A stretch of DNA of 64,000 bases from Thalassotalea_H castellviae. Its GTDB lineage: Bacteria; Pseudomonadota; Gammaproteobacteria; Enterobacterales; Alteromonadaceae. Below the pieces are notes generated by a model that made no database searches, had not been told where the DNA came from, and saw only the letters and a list, made by a program, of their open reading frames with translations. Shown here in pieces: positions 25,191-33,417 of the stretch. The stretch spans positions 1-64,000 of the forward strand of contig NZ_JAVRIF010000004.1 of NCBI RefSeq assembly GCF_031846185.1, given 5' to 3'. Every line of letters starts with the position of its first letter. Position 1 is the first letter of the stretch. The position numbers were made by a program, and so were the translations under genes.

Positions 25191-26999
25191 TTATTTTTTG
25201 ATGTGTGAATCCATTAATTTACATTGAAATGAAAGTAGCATTGCTAAACCAGTTTTTTTTCTTGCTACTTTAATTTGTCCTTGCTGGGCTGATACGAGAT
25301 CTTTAACTAAGGCCAACCCTATTCCTGTTCCTTGTGTAGACCGAGTTAATTCATTGCCACCACGGTAGAAAAGCTCAAAAATTTTCTTTTCCTGCTTTTG
25401 AGTTATGCCCTCACCATAATCTCGTATCTCTAGCAAAATCCGATGCTTATTTCTTGGGTGATTACGAAATATAAAATCAATTTTTTGCCTAGCCGAATCA
25501 TCGATCTTTTTTCGATTGAAATACTTAATGGCATTGTCAGTAATATTAATAACGACCTGAGAAAAAGCGTCCTGTTCTACGAAAACCAACACACGCTCGG
25601 CATTAGCTATATCCAATAGAATATTTTGTTGAAAACCATGTTTTTCGATAATCGATGAGGTTTTAGAGCGAATAATATCCACGAGAAGCATCAGTGACGT
25701 ATATTCTGGCTGTACGTTTTGCTGCTGTTGGCTAAGCGTAGACAACTGCAATATATTATTTATCAATCGTGTAAGGCGCTCACTTTCGCCATAAATAAAA
25801 TCAAAATAATTTTTCTGATGATCTTCAGAGATTACGGTACCCTCTTTGAGCATTTGAGAATACATACGAATTGACGTTAATGGTGTTTTTAGCTCGTGGC
25901 TAACTGAAGAAACAAAATTAAGCCGTTGCTCCCCTAGTGCCAGTTGCTTAATTCCAAGACGATAAAATCCATAACATGCGGATAATATCGCAATAATTAA
26001 AACAATAATAAAAATGCTGCTATACATCATAGCTGATGTCATTGGTAAAGCGTTGGTTGAGAGAGTTAATGAATAACTATTAAAGGGCGGGAAATGGTTA
26101 TACTTGTAAATCGATTGTTGTTGAAATCGTTTATCTAATTTTGGCAGTATGCTCACCTTAACTTGGCCGTCAGCTACGTTTTCATAAAAAAAATATTCTG
26201 AAGGGGCAGTATTTTTTTCATCTTTTAACTCAACTAATATCGAACTATCGAAGTGCATTTTTTTAAGGGTATCTATCACTAATTGCGACAGGTAAGGGTT
26301 GCGCTTTACTATATATCCTTGCAACCAGTATTGTTCGGCTACGGTTACAACACGATAGAAAATAAAATAGTCAGGTACATCAAAGAAAACACTAAAGAAC
26401 TCGTCTTTTGCAGAGAAGTCTTGTTGGCTTAATTTCGTGATGGTTTGCTGTATTGAACTTGACTGCAACAAAAGCTGTTCGATTTTAGTTGCTGTGTTTT
26501 TACGTAGCTGCAATTCAGGGTTTAACGTTTTATCTGACGCGAGTAGATTGGCATTATCGGCCTCTATTTTAGATAAACTATTAGTATGTAAAGAATCGAG
26601 CCAAATAGGACTGTTAAAATGTCCTTTGTTACAATATTGAAAATAGCCAACTAACCATTTATCGCTTGGTTGTTCGTATTCTAATCGCGAGAGTGGCGAT
26701 ATTACCTGTTGTGACTTTGTTGTATATGGGTTATATACTTGTCGATAGTAATCAAATGCATCCACTGGTAGCGTATTGGATATCAATCTTCTTTCAGTCA
26801 AACTTCCATCTACTATTAGCTCTAATTTATTCGCTTTACGCTTATATTCAAGCAGTAGGTTATTTTCGATCTGTTGAAACCCAAAGTATAAAATCGTTCC
26901 TAGCGGGATCAATAAAAATAACAAAAAAGCTATGGCCAAATAGCGAAATCGACGCAAACGCTGAGAGTAATTGAGTAAAGGTTTTTCTGAAGTTCGCAT
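25191..26999 (-). CDS. Membrane sensor histidine kinase
   Basis: A 602-residue two-component sensor. A membrane span at about 18-38 and a second near 318-342 enclose a large periplasmic domain of about 280 residues with no family I recognise. The cytoplasmic part has HisKA (FVSSVSHELKTPLTSIRMYS, phospho-acceptor His368) and HATPase (VVINITDNAIKYF, IRDYGEGI, FYRGGNELTRSTQGTGIGLA). There is no HAMP domain. It is the second gene of an operon, 29 bases after the response regulator gene, and it should phosphorylate that protein. Confidence 0.93.
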   Translation of the reverse strand: MRTSEKPLLNYSQRLRRFRYLAIAFLLFLLIPLGTILYFGFQQIENNLLLEYKRKANKLELIVDGSLTERRLISNTLPVDAFDYYRQVYNPYTTKSQQVISPLSRLEYEQPSDKWLVGYFQYCNKGHFNSPIWLDSLHTNSLSKIEADNANLLASDKTLNPELQLRKNTATKIEQLLLQSSSIQQTITKLSQQDFSAKDEFFSVFFDVPDYFIFYRVVTVAEQYWLQGYIVKRNPYLSQLVIDTLKKMHFDSSILVELKDEKNTAPSEYFFYENVADGQVKVSILPKLDKRFQQQSIYKYNHFPPFNSYSLTLSTNALPMTSAMMYSSIFIIVLIIAILSACYGFYRLGIKQLALGEQRLNFVSSVSHELKTPLTSIRMYSQMLKEGTVISEDHQKNYFDFIYGESERLTRLINNILQLSTLSQQQQNVQPEYTSLMLLVDIIRSKTSSIIEKHGFQQNILLDIANAERVLVFVEQDAFSQVVINITDNAIKYFNRKKIDDSARQKIDFIFRNHPRNKHRILLEIRDYGEGITQKQEKKIFELFYRGGNELTRSTQGTGIGLALVKDLVSAQQGQIKVARKKTGLAMLLSFQCKLMDSHIKK

Positions 27000-27028
27000 G
27001 TTAAATACTCATCATATGGAACAACTCA

Positions 27029-27736
27029 CTAAATCACAAAAAGCTGATAGCCTTCGCCACGGTGAGTGACTAAGTGTTTTGGGGATTTAGGATCAATTTC
27101 AATTTTTTTGCGAATTTTTGCGATATGTATATCCACTGTTCTTGTATCTAAATCGCTGGTGTTTTTATAGTCCCATACCTTCTTGAGCAACTCTTTACGA
27201 GAAACGGGCTTACTCTGACTAAGCAGATAAATTAAAATTTCCACTTCGCGGCGAGTGTATTTTGTTTCAAGGTTGTAAGAAGACCCTGTTAACGATTGCG
27301 TGCAAATAGAAACATCATTACTTAATTGCAACGTTTTATTTGTTCCCGTCCAACCTGAACGTCTAACTAAAGAATTCACGCGTAATACTAGTTCTGATGT
27401 TGAAAATGGTTTTGCTACATAATCGTCAGCGCCAAGTGTTAGGCCGTTAATGATGTCTTGTTCAGTATTTTTTGCAGTCAACATGATAATGGGCTGACTA
27501 CGTGAATGTTGTCTCAGTACATTACAGATCTCAAAACCATTCATAGAAGGCAACATAACATCCAAAATAATGCAGGCATATTGTCCATCTAACCCTTTAG
27601 CTAACCCTTTTTTTCCATCACTTTCACTTTCAACTTCATAGCCATGAAATACAAATAAATCGGTGAGTCCCATTAAAATAATAGGTTCGTCCTCTACGAT
27701 AAGAAGTCTAGGTTTAGTACTCAAATTTATGCCCAT
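27029..27736 (-). CDS. OmpR-family response regulator
   Basis: A 235-residue response regulator. The receiver domain (residues 10-122) carries the acidic pair ED (15-16), the phospho-acceptor Asp59 in CIILDVMLPSMNGFEI, Thr in MLTAKN, and Lys in DDYVAKPF. The C-terminal winged helix has YTRREVEILIYLLSQSKPVS and TVDIHIAKIRKKIE. It pairs with the kinase gene downstream. Its start lies 260 bases from the divergent beta-lactamase-like gene, so it may control that gene as well as its own operon. Confidence 0.95.
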   Translation of the reverse strand: MGINLSTKPRLLIVEDEPIILMGLTDLFVFHGYEVESESDGKKGLAKGLDGQYACIILDVMLPSMNGFEICNVLRQHSRSQPIIMLTAKNTEQDIINGLTLGADDYVAKPFSTSELVLRVNSLVRRSGWTGTNKTLQLSNDVSICTQSLTGSSYNLETKYTRREVEILIYLLSQSKPVSRKELLKKVWDYKNTSDLDTRTVDIHIAKIRKKIEIDPKSPKHLVTHRGEGYQLFVI

Positions 27737-27996
27737 TTATTTGAAATGACAGTTAACAGCGATGTGTAGTTTTTTTCAAATATACAAGAGTTTACATAAT
27801 ACTGAATGTAAACTTTTGTAAAACTTCTTGCCTTATATTTTTACATAGCTTGTCTGTTTTATTGTTAAATCGATTCATAAACTATCCATACTAGGTAATT
27901 AAGCGGTAAAAACAAAGTGAGTTATTACCATTAATTCTTTAATAAACATTACTTTGATTATCAAAGATAACCATTTTATGAGTAAAAGGGATAGCA

Positions 27997-29202
27997 ATGA
28001 TCAAGTTAAAATTTAAAAATTTATTTATCGTTGTGTTATTAAGCGGTTTTTGCAGCTTAGTAACCGCACAAAATAAATATGACGCGAAAGAAATTGAGCG
28101 CATAGCGCCGGAAGCTACAACCGCCGAAACCACGCTTTCATTCAGAGATATTTCTCCACTCAAAGAAGCTTATATCGATACAGCACCAACTGACAGGAAA
28201 GACGGTATCCTCGTGGGCAAATTAGGCGATAATGGTCGTAATATAGTTAAGATTGTTAAGCTAGCTCAAGAAATAGCCGAAAGTAAATACGGTAAGTACG
28301 ACAGTCTACTAATCGCCCACAAGGGGAAGCTCTTATTTGAATCTTATTATCTGCGCGGCCGTATCAACTTAGCGCACCCACAAGCTTCAGCCGTTAAAGC
28401 CTATACCAGCTTAGCATTGGGGCGTGCTATTCAGATGGGTTATCTGACTATGGCCGATCTTGACAAGCCGCTCATTAGTTTCTTAAAAGGTATCGATAGC
28501 ACAAAGCTTGTGGCAGGCGCAGAAAAAATCACTCTTCATAAAGCACTCACCATGCATGGTGGTCTTCGCGTCAATAATGACAAGTGGGAAGAACTAAAGA
28601 AAAATCCTGAACCACTCCAAGGTCAAGGCCTGGTTCAGACACTTCTTGAGAACACAGCGCCAATTACTGAAGAGTCTCAGATATATAATTATGGTAACCA
28701 CAATCCAATGTTGGTGATGACAGTTATTGACGCGGTTGTGCCGGGAACTGCTAAGGATTTCATAGAAAAAGAAATCCTCGATAAATTAGGCATTACTAAT
28801 TATAGCTGGTACACACATGTTAGTGGTCTGCCACAAGCTGGTTGGATGGTGAGCATGACATCTAGGGATATGCTCAAGCTGGGTAGTGTGGTTCTCAACG
28901 ATGGCAAATGGAACGGCGAACAGCTTATATCAAAAACCTATCTTGCTAAGGCCACCACAGGTATTGTTAAACCGACTCAAGATTGGATGCCTGAAAACTA
29001 TCGCTACGGCTATTTTTGGTATCAATCCACGCTTACGTCGGGTGACCAATCCTACAATGCCACCTTTGCCTGGGGCGGTGGTGATCAACGCGTTATTGTG
29101 ATTGATGAGCTTGAGCTAACTATTGTGCTCACAGGACATACCAGAGAAGAAAAGCTTATGGCTCAGATTTCAAATGTTGTTTTACCTGTTTTTGCTAAAT
29201 AA
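27997..29202 (+). CDS. Class C beta-lactamase-like serine hydrolase, exported
   Basis: A 401-residue protein of the beta-lactamase/transpeptidase-like family with a signal peptide (residues 1-24, ending LVTA). The nucleophile motif is SAVK (Ser131, Lys134), the second motif is Tyr232-Gly-Asn234, and GGGDQR near the end occupies the place of the third motif. These fit carboxylesterases and D-Ala-type hydrolases of the family more than true beta-lactamases, so antibiotic resistance should not be assumed. The gene has a visibly higher GC content than its surroundings, a hint of transfer. It is divergent from a two-component system and is followed after ten bases by a lipoprotein gene. Confidence 0.88.
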   Translation: MIKLKFKNLFIVVLLSGFCSLVTAQNKYDAKEIERIAPEATTAETTLSFRDISPLKEAYIDTAPTDRKDGILVGKLGDNGRNIVKIVKLAQEIAESKYGKYDSLLIAHKGKLLFESYYLRGRINLAHPQASAVKAYTSLALGRAIQMGYLTMADLDKPLISFLKGIDSTKLVAGAEKITLHKALTMHGGLRVNNDKWEELKKNPEPLQGQGLVQTLLENTAPITEESQIYNYGNHNPMLVMTVIDAVVPGTAKDFIEKEILDKLGITNYSWYTHVSGLPQAGWMVSMTSRDMLKLGSVVLNDGKWNGEQLISKTYLAKATTGIVKPTQDWMPENYRYGYFWYQSTLTSGDQSYNATFAWGGGDQRVIVIDELELTIVLTGHTREEKLMAQISNVVLPVFAK

Positions 29203-29212
29203 GGAATCAATT

Positions 29213-30106
29213 ATGAAATTTGTCCAGTCTTCAATCCCTTTGTTTCTTTTATTTTTGATTATAAGCTGCAAAAGTTATAGTAAAGACAAAACTCCTGCAT
29301 TAGAAAGTCGCTATTTTGGCGAAAAACCACCCGGCTTAATACCTAAGCTTTTTGATCCAAAAATAGTCTCTCCAGATGGAAGGTTTGACCATGGTTCGTT
29401 TACGCCAGATATGAAGGAATTCTACTTCACTAGGAAACATGGCAAATATAAAAAGCGCGCATTTTTTGTTATTCGATACGAAAACAATACTTGGGGACAG
29501 GAATCTGAGACCGATATAAGGTGGCCACAATTCTCCACTGACGGTAATGTTATGTATATCGGAAAGAAGTATAGGGAACGAACTGATGCTGGTTGGTCGG
29601 AACCCAAAAGCCCAGGAGAGTTCATAAATAAAATGGCGCATGGGATGTCGGTTTCGTCCAACGGAACTTATTATATTACGGTTTATAAAAAGGGAGAACA
29701 TATTGAAAATGGCACTATCCATTATTCTCGCCTTATAAATGGAAAATACACCCCTTCAGTAAAAATCAATGTTGGAATTAATTCAGCAAAATATGTAGGT
29801 GGCTCTCTTATTTCCCCAGATGAATCCTATTTAATCTGGTATATGAATCGAGAGGATGGGTATGGGGATTCAGACATGTATATCAGCTTTAAACAGGAAG
29901 ATGGCTCTTGGTTACCCGCAATCAATATGGGCTCAAAAATAAACACTGAAATGTCTGAAGGCGCTCCACAACTGACACATGATGGAAAATATCTATTTTT
30001 TACTAGAGGAGAATGGAAAGTAAAAGAAGATGGAACCCGCAAATATATAGGAAAAAGATATTGGGTGGATACTCAAGTGATTGAGAATTTAAGACCTAAA
30101 CTTTAA
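29213..30106 (+). CDS. Lipoprotein with PD40/TolB-like propeller repeats
   Basis: A 297-residue exported protein. The start at 29213 has AAGGAATC upstream and yields a lipoprotein signal (MKFVQSSIPLFLLFLIISC, with Cys19 as the lipidation site). The rest shows WD40-like (PD40) blades: GSFTPDMKEFYFTRK, WPQFSTDGNVMYIGKK, MSVSSNGTYYITVYK, SLISPDESYLIWYMN and APQLTHDGKYLFFTRG. It probably folds as a beta propeller and binds a ligand or protein at the membrane. It is in an operon with the beta-lactamase-like hydrolase. No catalytic residue is visible. Confidence 0.75.
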   Translation: MKFVQSSIPLFLLFLIISCKSYSKDKTPALESRYFGEKPPGLIPKLFDPKIVSPDGRFDHGSFTPDMKEFYFTRKHGKYKKRAFFVIRYENNTWGQESETDIRWPQFSTDGNVMYIGKKYRERTDAGWSEPKSPGEFINKMAHGMSVSSNGTYYITVYKKGEHIENGTIHYSRLINGKYTPSVKINVGINSAKYVGGSLISPDESYLIWYMNREDGYGDSDMYISFKQEDGSWLPAINMGSKINTEMSEGAPQLTHDGKYLFFTRGEWKVKEDGTRKYIGKRYWVDTQVIENLRPKL

Positions 30107-30282
30107 GTTATATGATTATATCAGCAAGGGCGACGCCAAAAGACAGCGCGCCTTCTGAGGGCGTTACCTGTAGTAGCTCAGACATGATCTAAACGGGATT
30201 GATGATTTCTCTACTTCTGCTTTTGGCTCCTAGCCGACGTTTTCCTTACATCGCAAATGCCTTTTTTGAGTGTATTAAAACA

Positions 30283-30675
30283 TCACAAATGTAACAAAAT
30301 TGACTGCTGATCTTTCTTGGTCATTTTACTGACCACTAACATATAAGAATTATCAATCATCCGCTCTATTTCGCCTTGAGGAATAGAACCATCTAGAATC
30401 ACCGTATTCCATTGCGCTTTATTCATATGATAACCGGGGATAACCGAAGGAAAAATATCACGAAGCATTTCGGCTTCTTCAGGATCGCATTTTAAGTTAA
30501 TACAATAATGCCCTGCCATTTTGCCATCAGTATCTTTTTCCGATCCTTTTCCAAGTGCTAATGTCGCAAACATCTTAGTTTTTACACGAAATACTTTTAC
30601 GTCATCACCAAAAGGGTAATAGAGCGATGCTTCAGGTTTAGATAATAAATATTTTTCTGCTAGTTGCTCTTCCAT
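30283..30675 (-). CDS. MmcQ/YjbR-family protein
   Basis: A 130-residue cytoplasmic protein of the YjbR fold, a CyaY-like alpha/beta unit. Family signs are EASLYYPFGDDVKVFRV near the start, MFATLALG, the INLKCDPEEAEMLRD strand-helix, HMNKAQWNTVILDGSIP and the ending IDNSYMLVVSKMTKK. Such proteins are common but their biochemical role is uncertain; DNA binding has been suggested from structure. ATG 30675 follows GGAG by five bases. A truncated copy lies at 24825 and a decayed copy near 23700, all in the same direction, suggesting repeated duplication or insertion events around this gene. Confidence 0.88.
   Translation of the reverse strand: MEEQLAEKYLLSKPEASLYYPFGDDVKVFRVKTKMFATLALGKGSEKDTDGKMAGHYCINLKCDPEEAEMLRDIFPSVIPGYHMNKAQWNTVILDGSIPQGEIERMIDNSYMLVVSKMTKKDQQSILLHL
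30285..30421 (-). repeat. Direct repeat, second copy (first at 24827-24963)
   Basis: This 137-base stretch, the 3' end of the yjbR-like gene, matches 24827-24963 with about seven mismatches, in the same orientation. The two copies bracket a 5.3-kb block holding the two-component system, the beta-lactamase-like gene and the lipoprotein gene. Confidence 0.85.
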
Positions 30676-30754
30676 AAACACTCCACATAAATAAATTTTT
30701 CACTATCGCTAAAATAATGATTATTTATCGTGCACACAAGTAAAAATTCAACTA

Positions 30755-30780
30755 CAAAAAAGCAGGAATATATCCTGCTT
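30755..30780 (-). terminator. Rho-independent terminator of feoAB
   Basis: On the minus strand AAGCAGGA and TCCTGCTT (30773-30780 and 30760-30767) form an eight-base stem followed by a T run (30755-30760). It lies 36 bases after the feoB stop. Confidence 0.75.
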
Positions 30781-30815
30781 AATGTCGGTAAAAATTAAAT
30801 ACGCTTTATCTATCG

Positions 30816-33008
30816 TTAGTGATATGACACTTGTGTCGGTATCGTTAAAATATTTTTTCCGAAGCGTTTTAGCCATAGATAAATCGCAACAAAGACACTG
30901 ATAACGATAAGTAATATAATACCTGCAGCAAAAGGAGATTCAGTAAAAGTAGCAAGCTGATACACAAAAGTCGCCACTAAATAAGCTAAGGTGAAACTCC
31001 ATAATGCAGCAAAACTAGCCCAGCGGGTGCCCACTTCACTTTTGATCGCGCCCATCGCCGCGGCACATGGCGTATAAAGAAGAATAAACAGCAAGTAACT
31101 AAACGCACCAATTTTGCCAACAAATGCTGCTTGCATGACAGTAAAAGTCGTTTCATCTACACCCTGTTCTTCTGCGGCTATTTCAATCGTTGAAACATCG
31201 CCAATATCGGTACCTAGTGGATCATCAGCTTCAATTCCTAACAAGTTTTCTTTGATGGAATCTATCGCTTCTGTCCATAAGTCTTTAAATGAAGCAACAG
31301 CTTCCTCTTCCTGTGACGGAACTGCATATAAACTATTAAATGTTGCTACCAACGCCTCTTTTGCAAAAATGCCGGTGATTATACCCACACTCGCTTGCCA
31401 GTTGTCTTCTTTAATCCCCATCGGAGCTAAAAGTGGCGTCACAACTTGCGCACTTTGACTTAGCAAGGAGTCTTGAGAATCATGATGACCAAATTCTCCA
31501 TCGGTGCCCAACGAGTTAAAAAAGTTTAAAACACAAACAACAATGACGATTGTTTTACCCGCGCCAAGGATAAAAGAACGTGTACGTTGTGTTACTCGTT
31601 GAATTAAATAAGAAAGCTTAGGCATTTCATATAAAGGTAGTTCCATAATATTTACGGAATTGGCCCCCATTAATACCGTATGTTTTAATAAAAGTCCGGT
31701 AAATAAAGCCGCTGCAATGCCAATTAAATAAAGTAGAAAGACTAAGTTTTGGCCAGAGTCAGGAAAAAAAGCGGCGGCAAAAAGCGCATATACTGGCAGC
31801 CTTGCACCACATGACATAAAAGGAGACATCATAATGGTAGTAATGCGTTCTCGTTCGCTATCGAGAATACGCGCCGACATAACCGCAGGCACTGTACAAC
31901 CAAACCCGACAATCAATGGTACAAACGCTTTACCAGGCAAACCTATACGTTGCATGGCAGAGTCAACAACAAACGCAGCACGCGCTAAATAACCACTACT
32001 CTCTAATATCGATAAGCCAATAAATAAACAGGCAATAACAGGAATAAAAGTAGCCACAGTTTGCAAGCCTAATCCTGCGCCTTCAATAAGCGTAAGTAAC
32101 CACTGCGGAGTACCAAGTCCCGTTAAAAATTGTTGTGGATAATCAACAAATATTGCGCCGGCTAAAATATCAAAAAAGTCGATAAAGGCACTACCGACAT
32201 TAATGGCAAACATAAACAGTAAGTACATCATGCCAAGAAATACGGGCACACCTAGCCAAGGGTGCAAAATAATATGATCGAGTTTATCGCTTAATTGTGT
32301 TTTATTCATCTCATCGATTTGTACGTGTGATAACAGCTGTTGAATAAATTCATAACGTGCTTGCATAATGGCGATCGCGTTATCATTTTTTGCCTTACAG
32401 CCTTCAGAATTACAATCACCTTGTTCTAACTGGTGTAAATGAACATCGTCTGCTTTTTGAGAAGAAATAACGTTTTCGGGTAAGTTCAGTGCCTGTATTT
32501 GCGTGGTTTTAGCTGGCATAGATTGCAAAGCGTCGGCAACTTTTTCAGTCATGTTACGTTTTAAGCTATTACCAATAATCACCGGACAACCAAGCTCTTT
32601 TGACATTAACTTTGTATCAACATTCTCCGCTTCTTTTCTATCGGTTTTATTTAGCACCACTAAGACAGGTAAACCTAACTCCAACAATTGAGTTGTCAGG
32701 TACAACTGTCGCTTCAATTGCGTCGCATCAACAATATTAATTAAACAGTCAATTTTTTCTGCTTTGAGAAAATCTTGCGTGATAGATAAATCTTTTCCTT
32801 GATGAGTACGTGCTGATAAGGAACTAATACCCGGTAAATCAGTTAACAAGGTTGCTTGATTATTAAATAAAAAGGTCTGTTGTTTGATAGCAACGGTTAC
32901 TCCCGACCAATTGCCTGTTTTTTGTTTTGCACCACTTAAGGCATTAAAAAACGTACTTTTACCAGAATTCGCAAAGCCGACTAACGCAATATGTAAATGA
33001 TCAGACAT
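30816..33008 (-). CDS. feoB: Ferrous iron transporter FeoB
   Basis: The inner-membrane Fe(II) permease with an N-terminal G-protein domain, 730 residues. G1 is GFANSGKST (11-19), G3 is DLPG and G4 is NKTD near 120. The membrane part has the two gate regions with conserved Cys: SGYLARAAFVVDSAMQRIGL then GFGCTVPAVM, and MSPFMSCGARLPVYALF. Its ATG overlaps the feoA stop by one base (TAATG), so the two are translationally coupled. No feoC follows. The operon should be repressed by Fur with iron. Confidence 0.97.
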   Translation of the reverse strand: MSDHLHIALVGFANSGKSTFFNALSGAKQKTGNWSGVTVAIKQQTFLFNNQATLLTDLPGISSLSARTHQGKDLSITQDFLKAEKIDCLINIVDATQLKRQLYLTTQLLELGLPVLVVLNKTDRKEAENVDTKLMSKELGCPVIIGNSLKRNMTEKVADALQSMPAKTTQIQALNLPENVISSQKADDVHLHQLEQGDCNSEGCKAKNDNAIAIMQARYEFIQQLLSHVQIDEMNKTQLSDKLDHIILHPWLGVPVFLGMMYLLFMFAINVGSAFIDFFDILAGAIFVDYPQQFLTGLGTPQWLLTLIEGAGLGLQTVATFIPVIACLFIGLSILESSGYLARAAFVVDSAMQRIGLPGKAFVPLIVGFGCTVPAVMSARILDSERERITTIMMSPFMSCGARLPVYALFAAAFFPDSGQNLVFLLYLIGIAAALFTGLLLKHTVLMGANSVNIMELPLYEMPKLSYLIQRVTQRTRSFILGAGKTIVIVVCVLNFFNSLGTDGEFGHHDSQDSLLSQSAQVVTPLLAPMGIKEDNWQASVGIITGIFAKEALVATFNSLYAVPSQEEEAVASFKDLWTEAIDSIKENLLGIEADDPLGTDIGDVSTIEIAAEEQGVDETTFTVMQAAFVGKIGAFSYLLFILLYTPCAAAMGAIKSEVGTRWASFAALWSFTLAYLVATFVYQLATFTESPFAAGIILLIVISVFVAIYLWLKRFGKNILTIPTQVSYH

Positions 33009-33232
33009 TAGACGATTTCGATTCCTATTTGTTGTGCAACACTAGGGGCAATACAAATTTTGGTACCGTGAAGGTTGAAGGCAATTGGGCCATTAAAAGG
33101 AGCTTTATGAGCAAGTGTCACTTCCGTTTTAAGCGCAAAGCCTTGTTCAATCAACTTAGTCGTTAAGTCGAAATTTTCAGGAAGTTTACGAATGACAGCA
33201 CGTTGAGTCCGCGCTAACTGTGAAAGCGTCAT
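33008..33232 (-). CDS. feoA: FeoA, ferrous iron transport protein A
   Basis: A small SH3-like cytoplasmic protein of 74 residues that supports FeoB. The start at 33232 has AAGG upstream and gives MTLSQLARTQRAVIRKLPE, the usual FeoA opening; an in-frame start at 33256 would extend it into the Fur box. Later it reads ELTTKLIEQGF and ends in the typical HGTKICIAPSVAQQIGIEI. It is the first gene of feoAB. Confidence 0.93.
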   Translation of the reverse strand: MTLSQLARTQRAVIRKLPENFDLTTKLIEQGFALKTEVTLAHKAPFNGPIAFNLHGTKICIAPSVAQQIGIEIV

Positions 33233-33248
33233 GACAGCCTTATATGTT

Positions 33249-33270
33249 AATAACAATGATTATCATTAAT
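33249..33270. promoter_or_regulatory. Fur box upstream of feoAB
   Basis: AATGATTATCATT (33255-33267) is a perfect 6-1-6 palindrome matching the core of the Fur consensus GATAATGATAATCATTATC. It sits 17 to 38 bases upstream of the feoA start, where GATAAT can also serve as a -10 element on the minus strand with TTTCAT 17 bases further up as -35. Fur bound here would block the promoter. Confidence 0.8.
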
Positions 33271-33361
33271 GTTACTCTAATATGAAATTTTGAGCAATAA
33301 AAGAAGGTATTTACCTTGATGTATATCAGGGTTGTTAGTGAATCATTTCAAAAGTAGAAAT

Positions 33362-33395
33362 AAAAAAATGCTTGTAACAGCTAAGCTACAAGCAT
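33362..33395 (-). terminator. Rho-independent terminator of the TonB receptor gene
   Basis: On the minus strand ATGCTTGTA (33387-33395) pairs perfectly with TACAAGCAT (33368-33376), followed by seven T (33362-33368). It lies 22 bases after the receptor stop. Confidence 0.85.
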
Positions 33396-33417
33396 TAAAA
33401 CACAAAGAGTGGAGTGT

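Noticed and set aside
27997..29202. Calling the class C-like protein an antibiotic-resistance beta-lactamase
   Set aside because: The motifs (SAVK, YGN) fit the wider serine hydrolase family, and nothing in the sequence shows activity on beta-lactams.
31114..31458. Plus-strand open frame of 114 codons inside feoB
   Set aside because: It is the antisense shadow of a conserved feoB region, with no ribosome binding site or recognisable domain.
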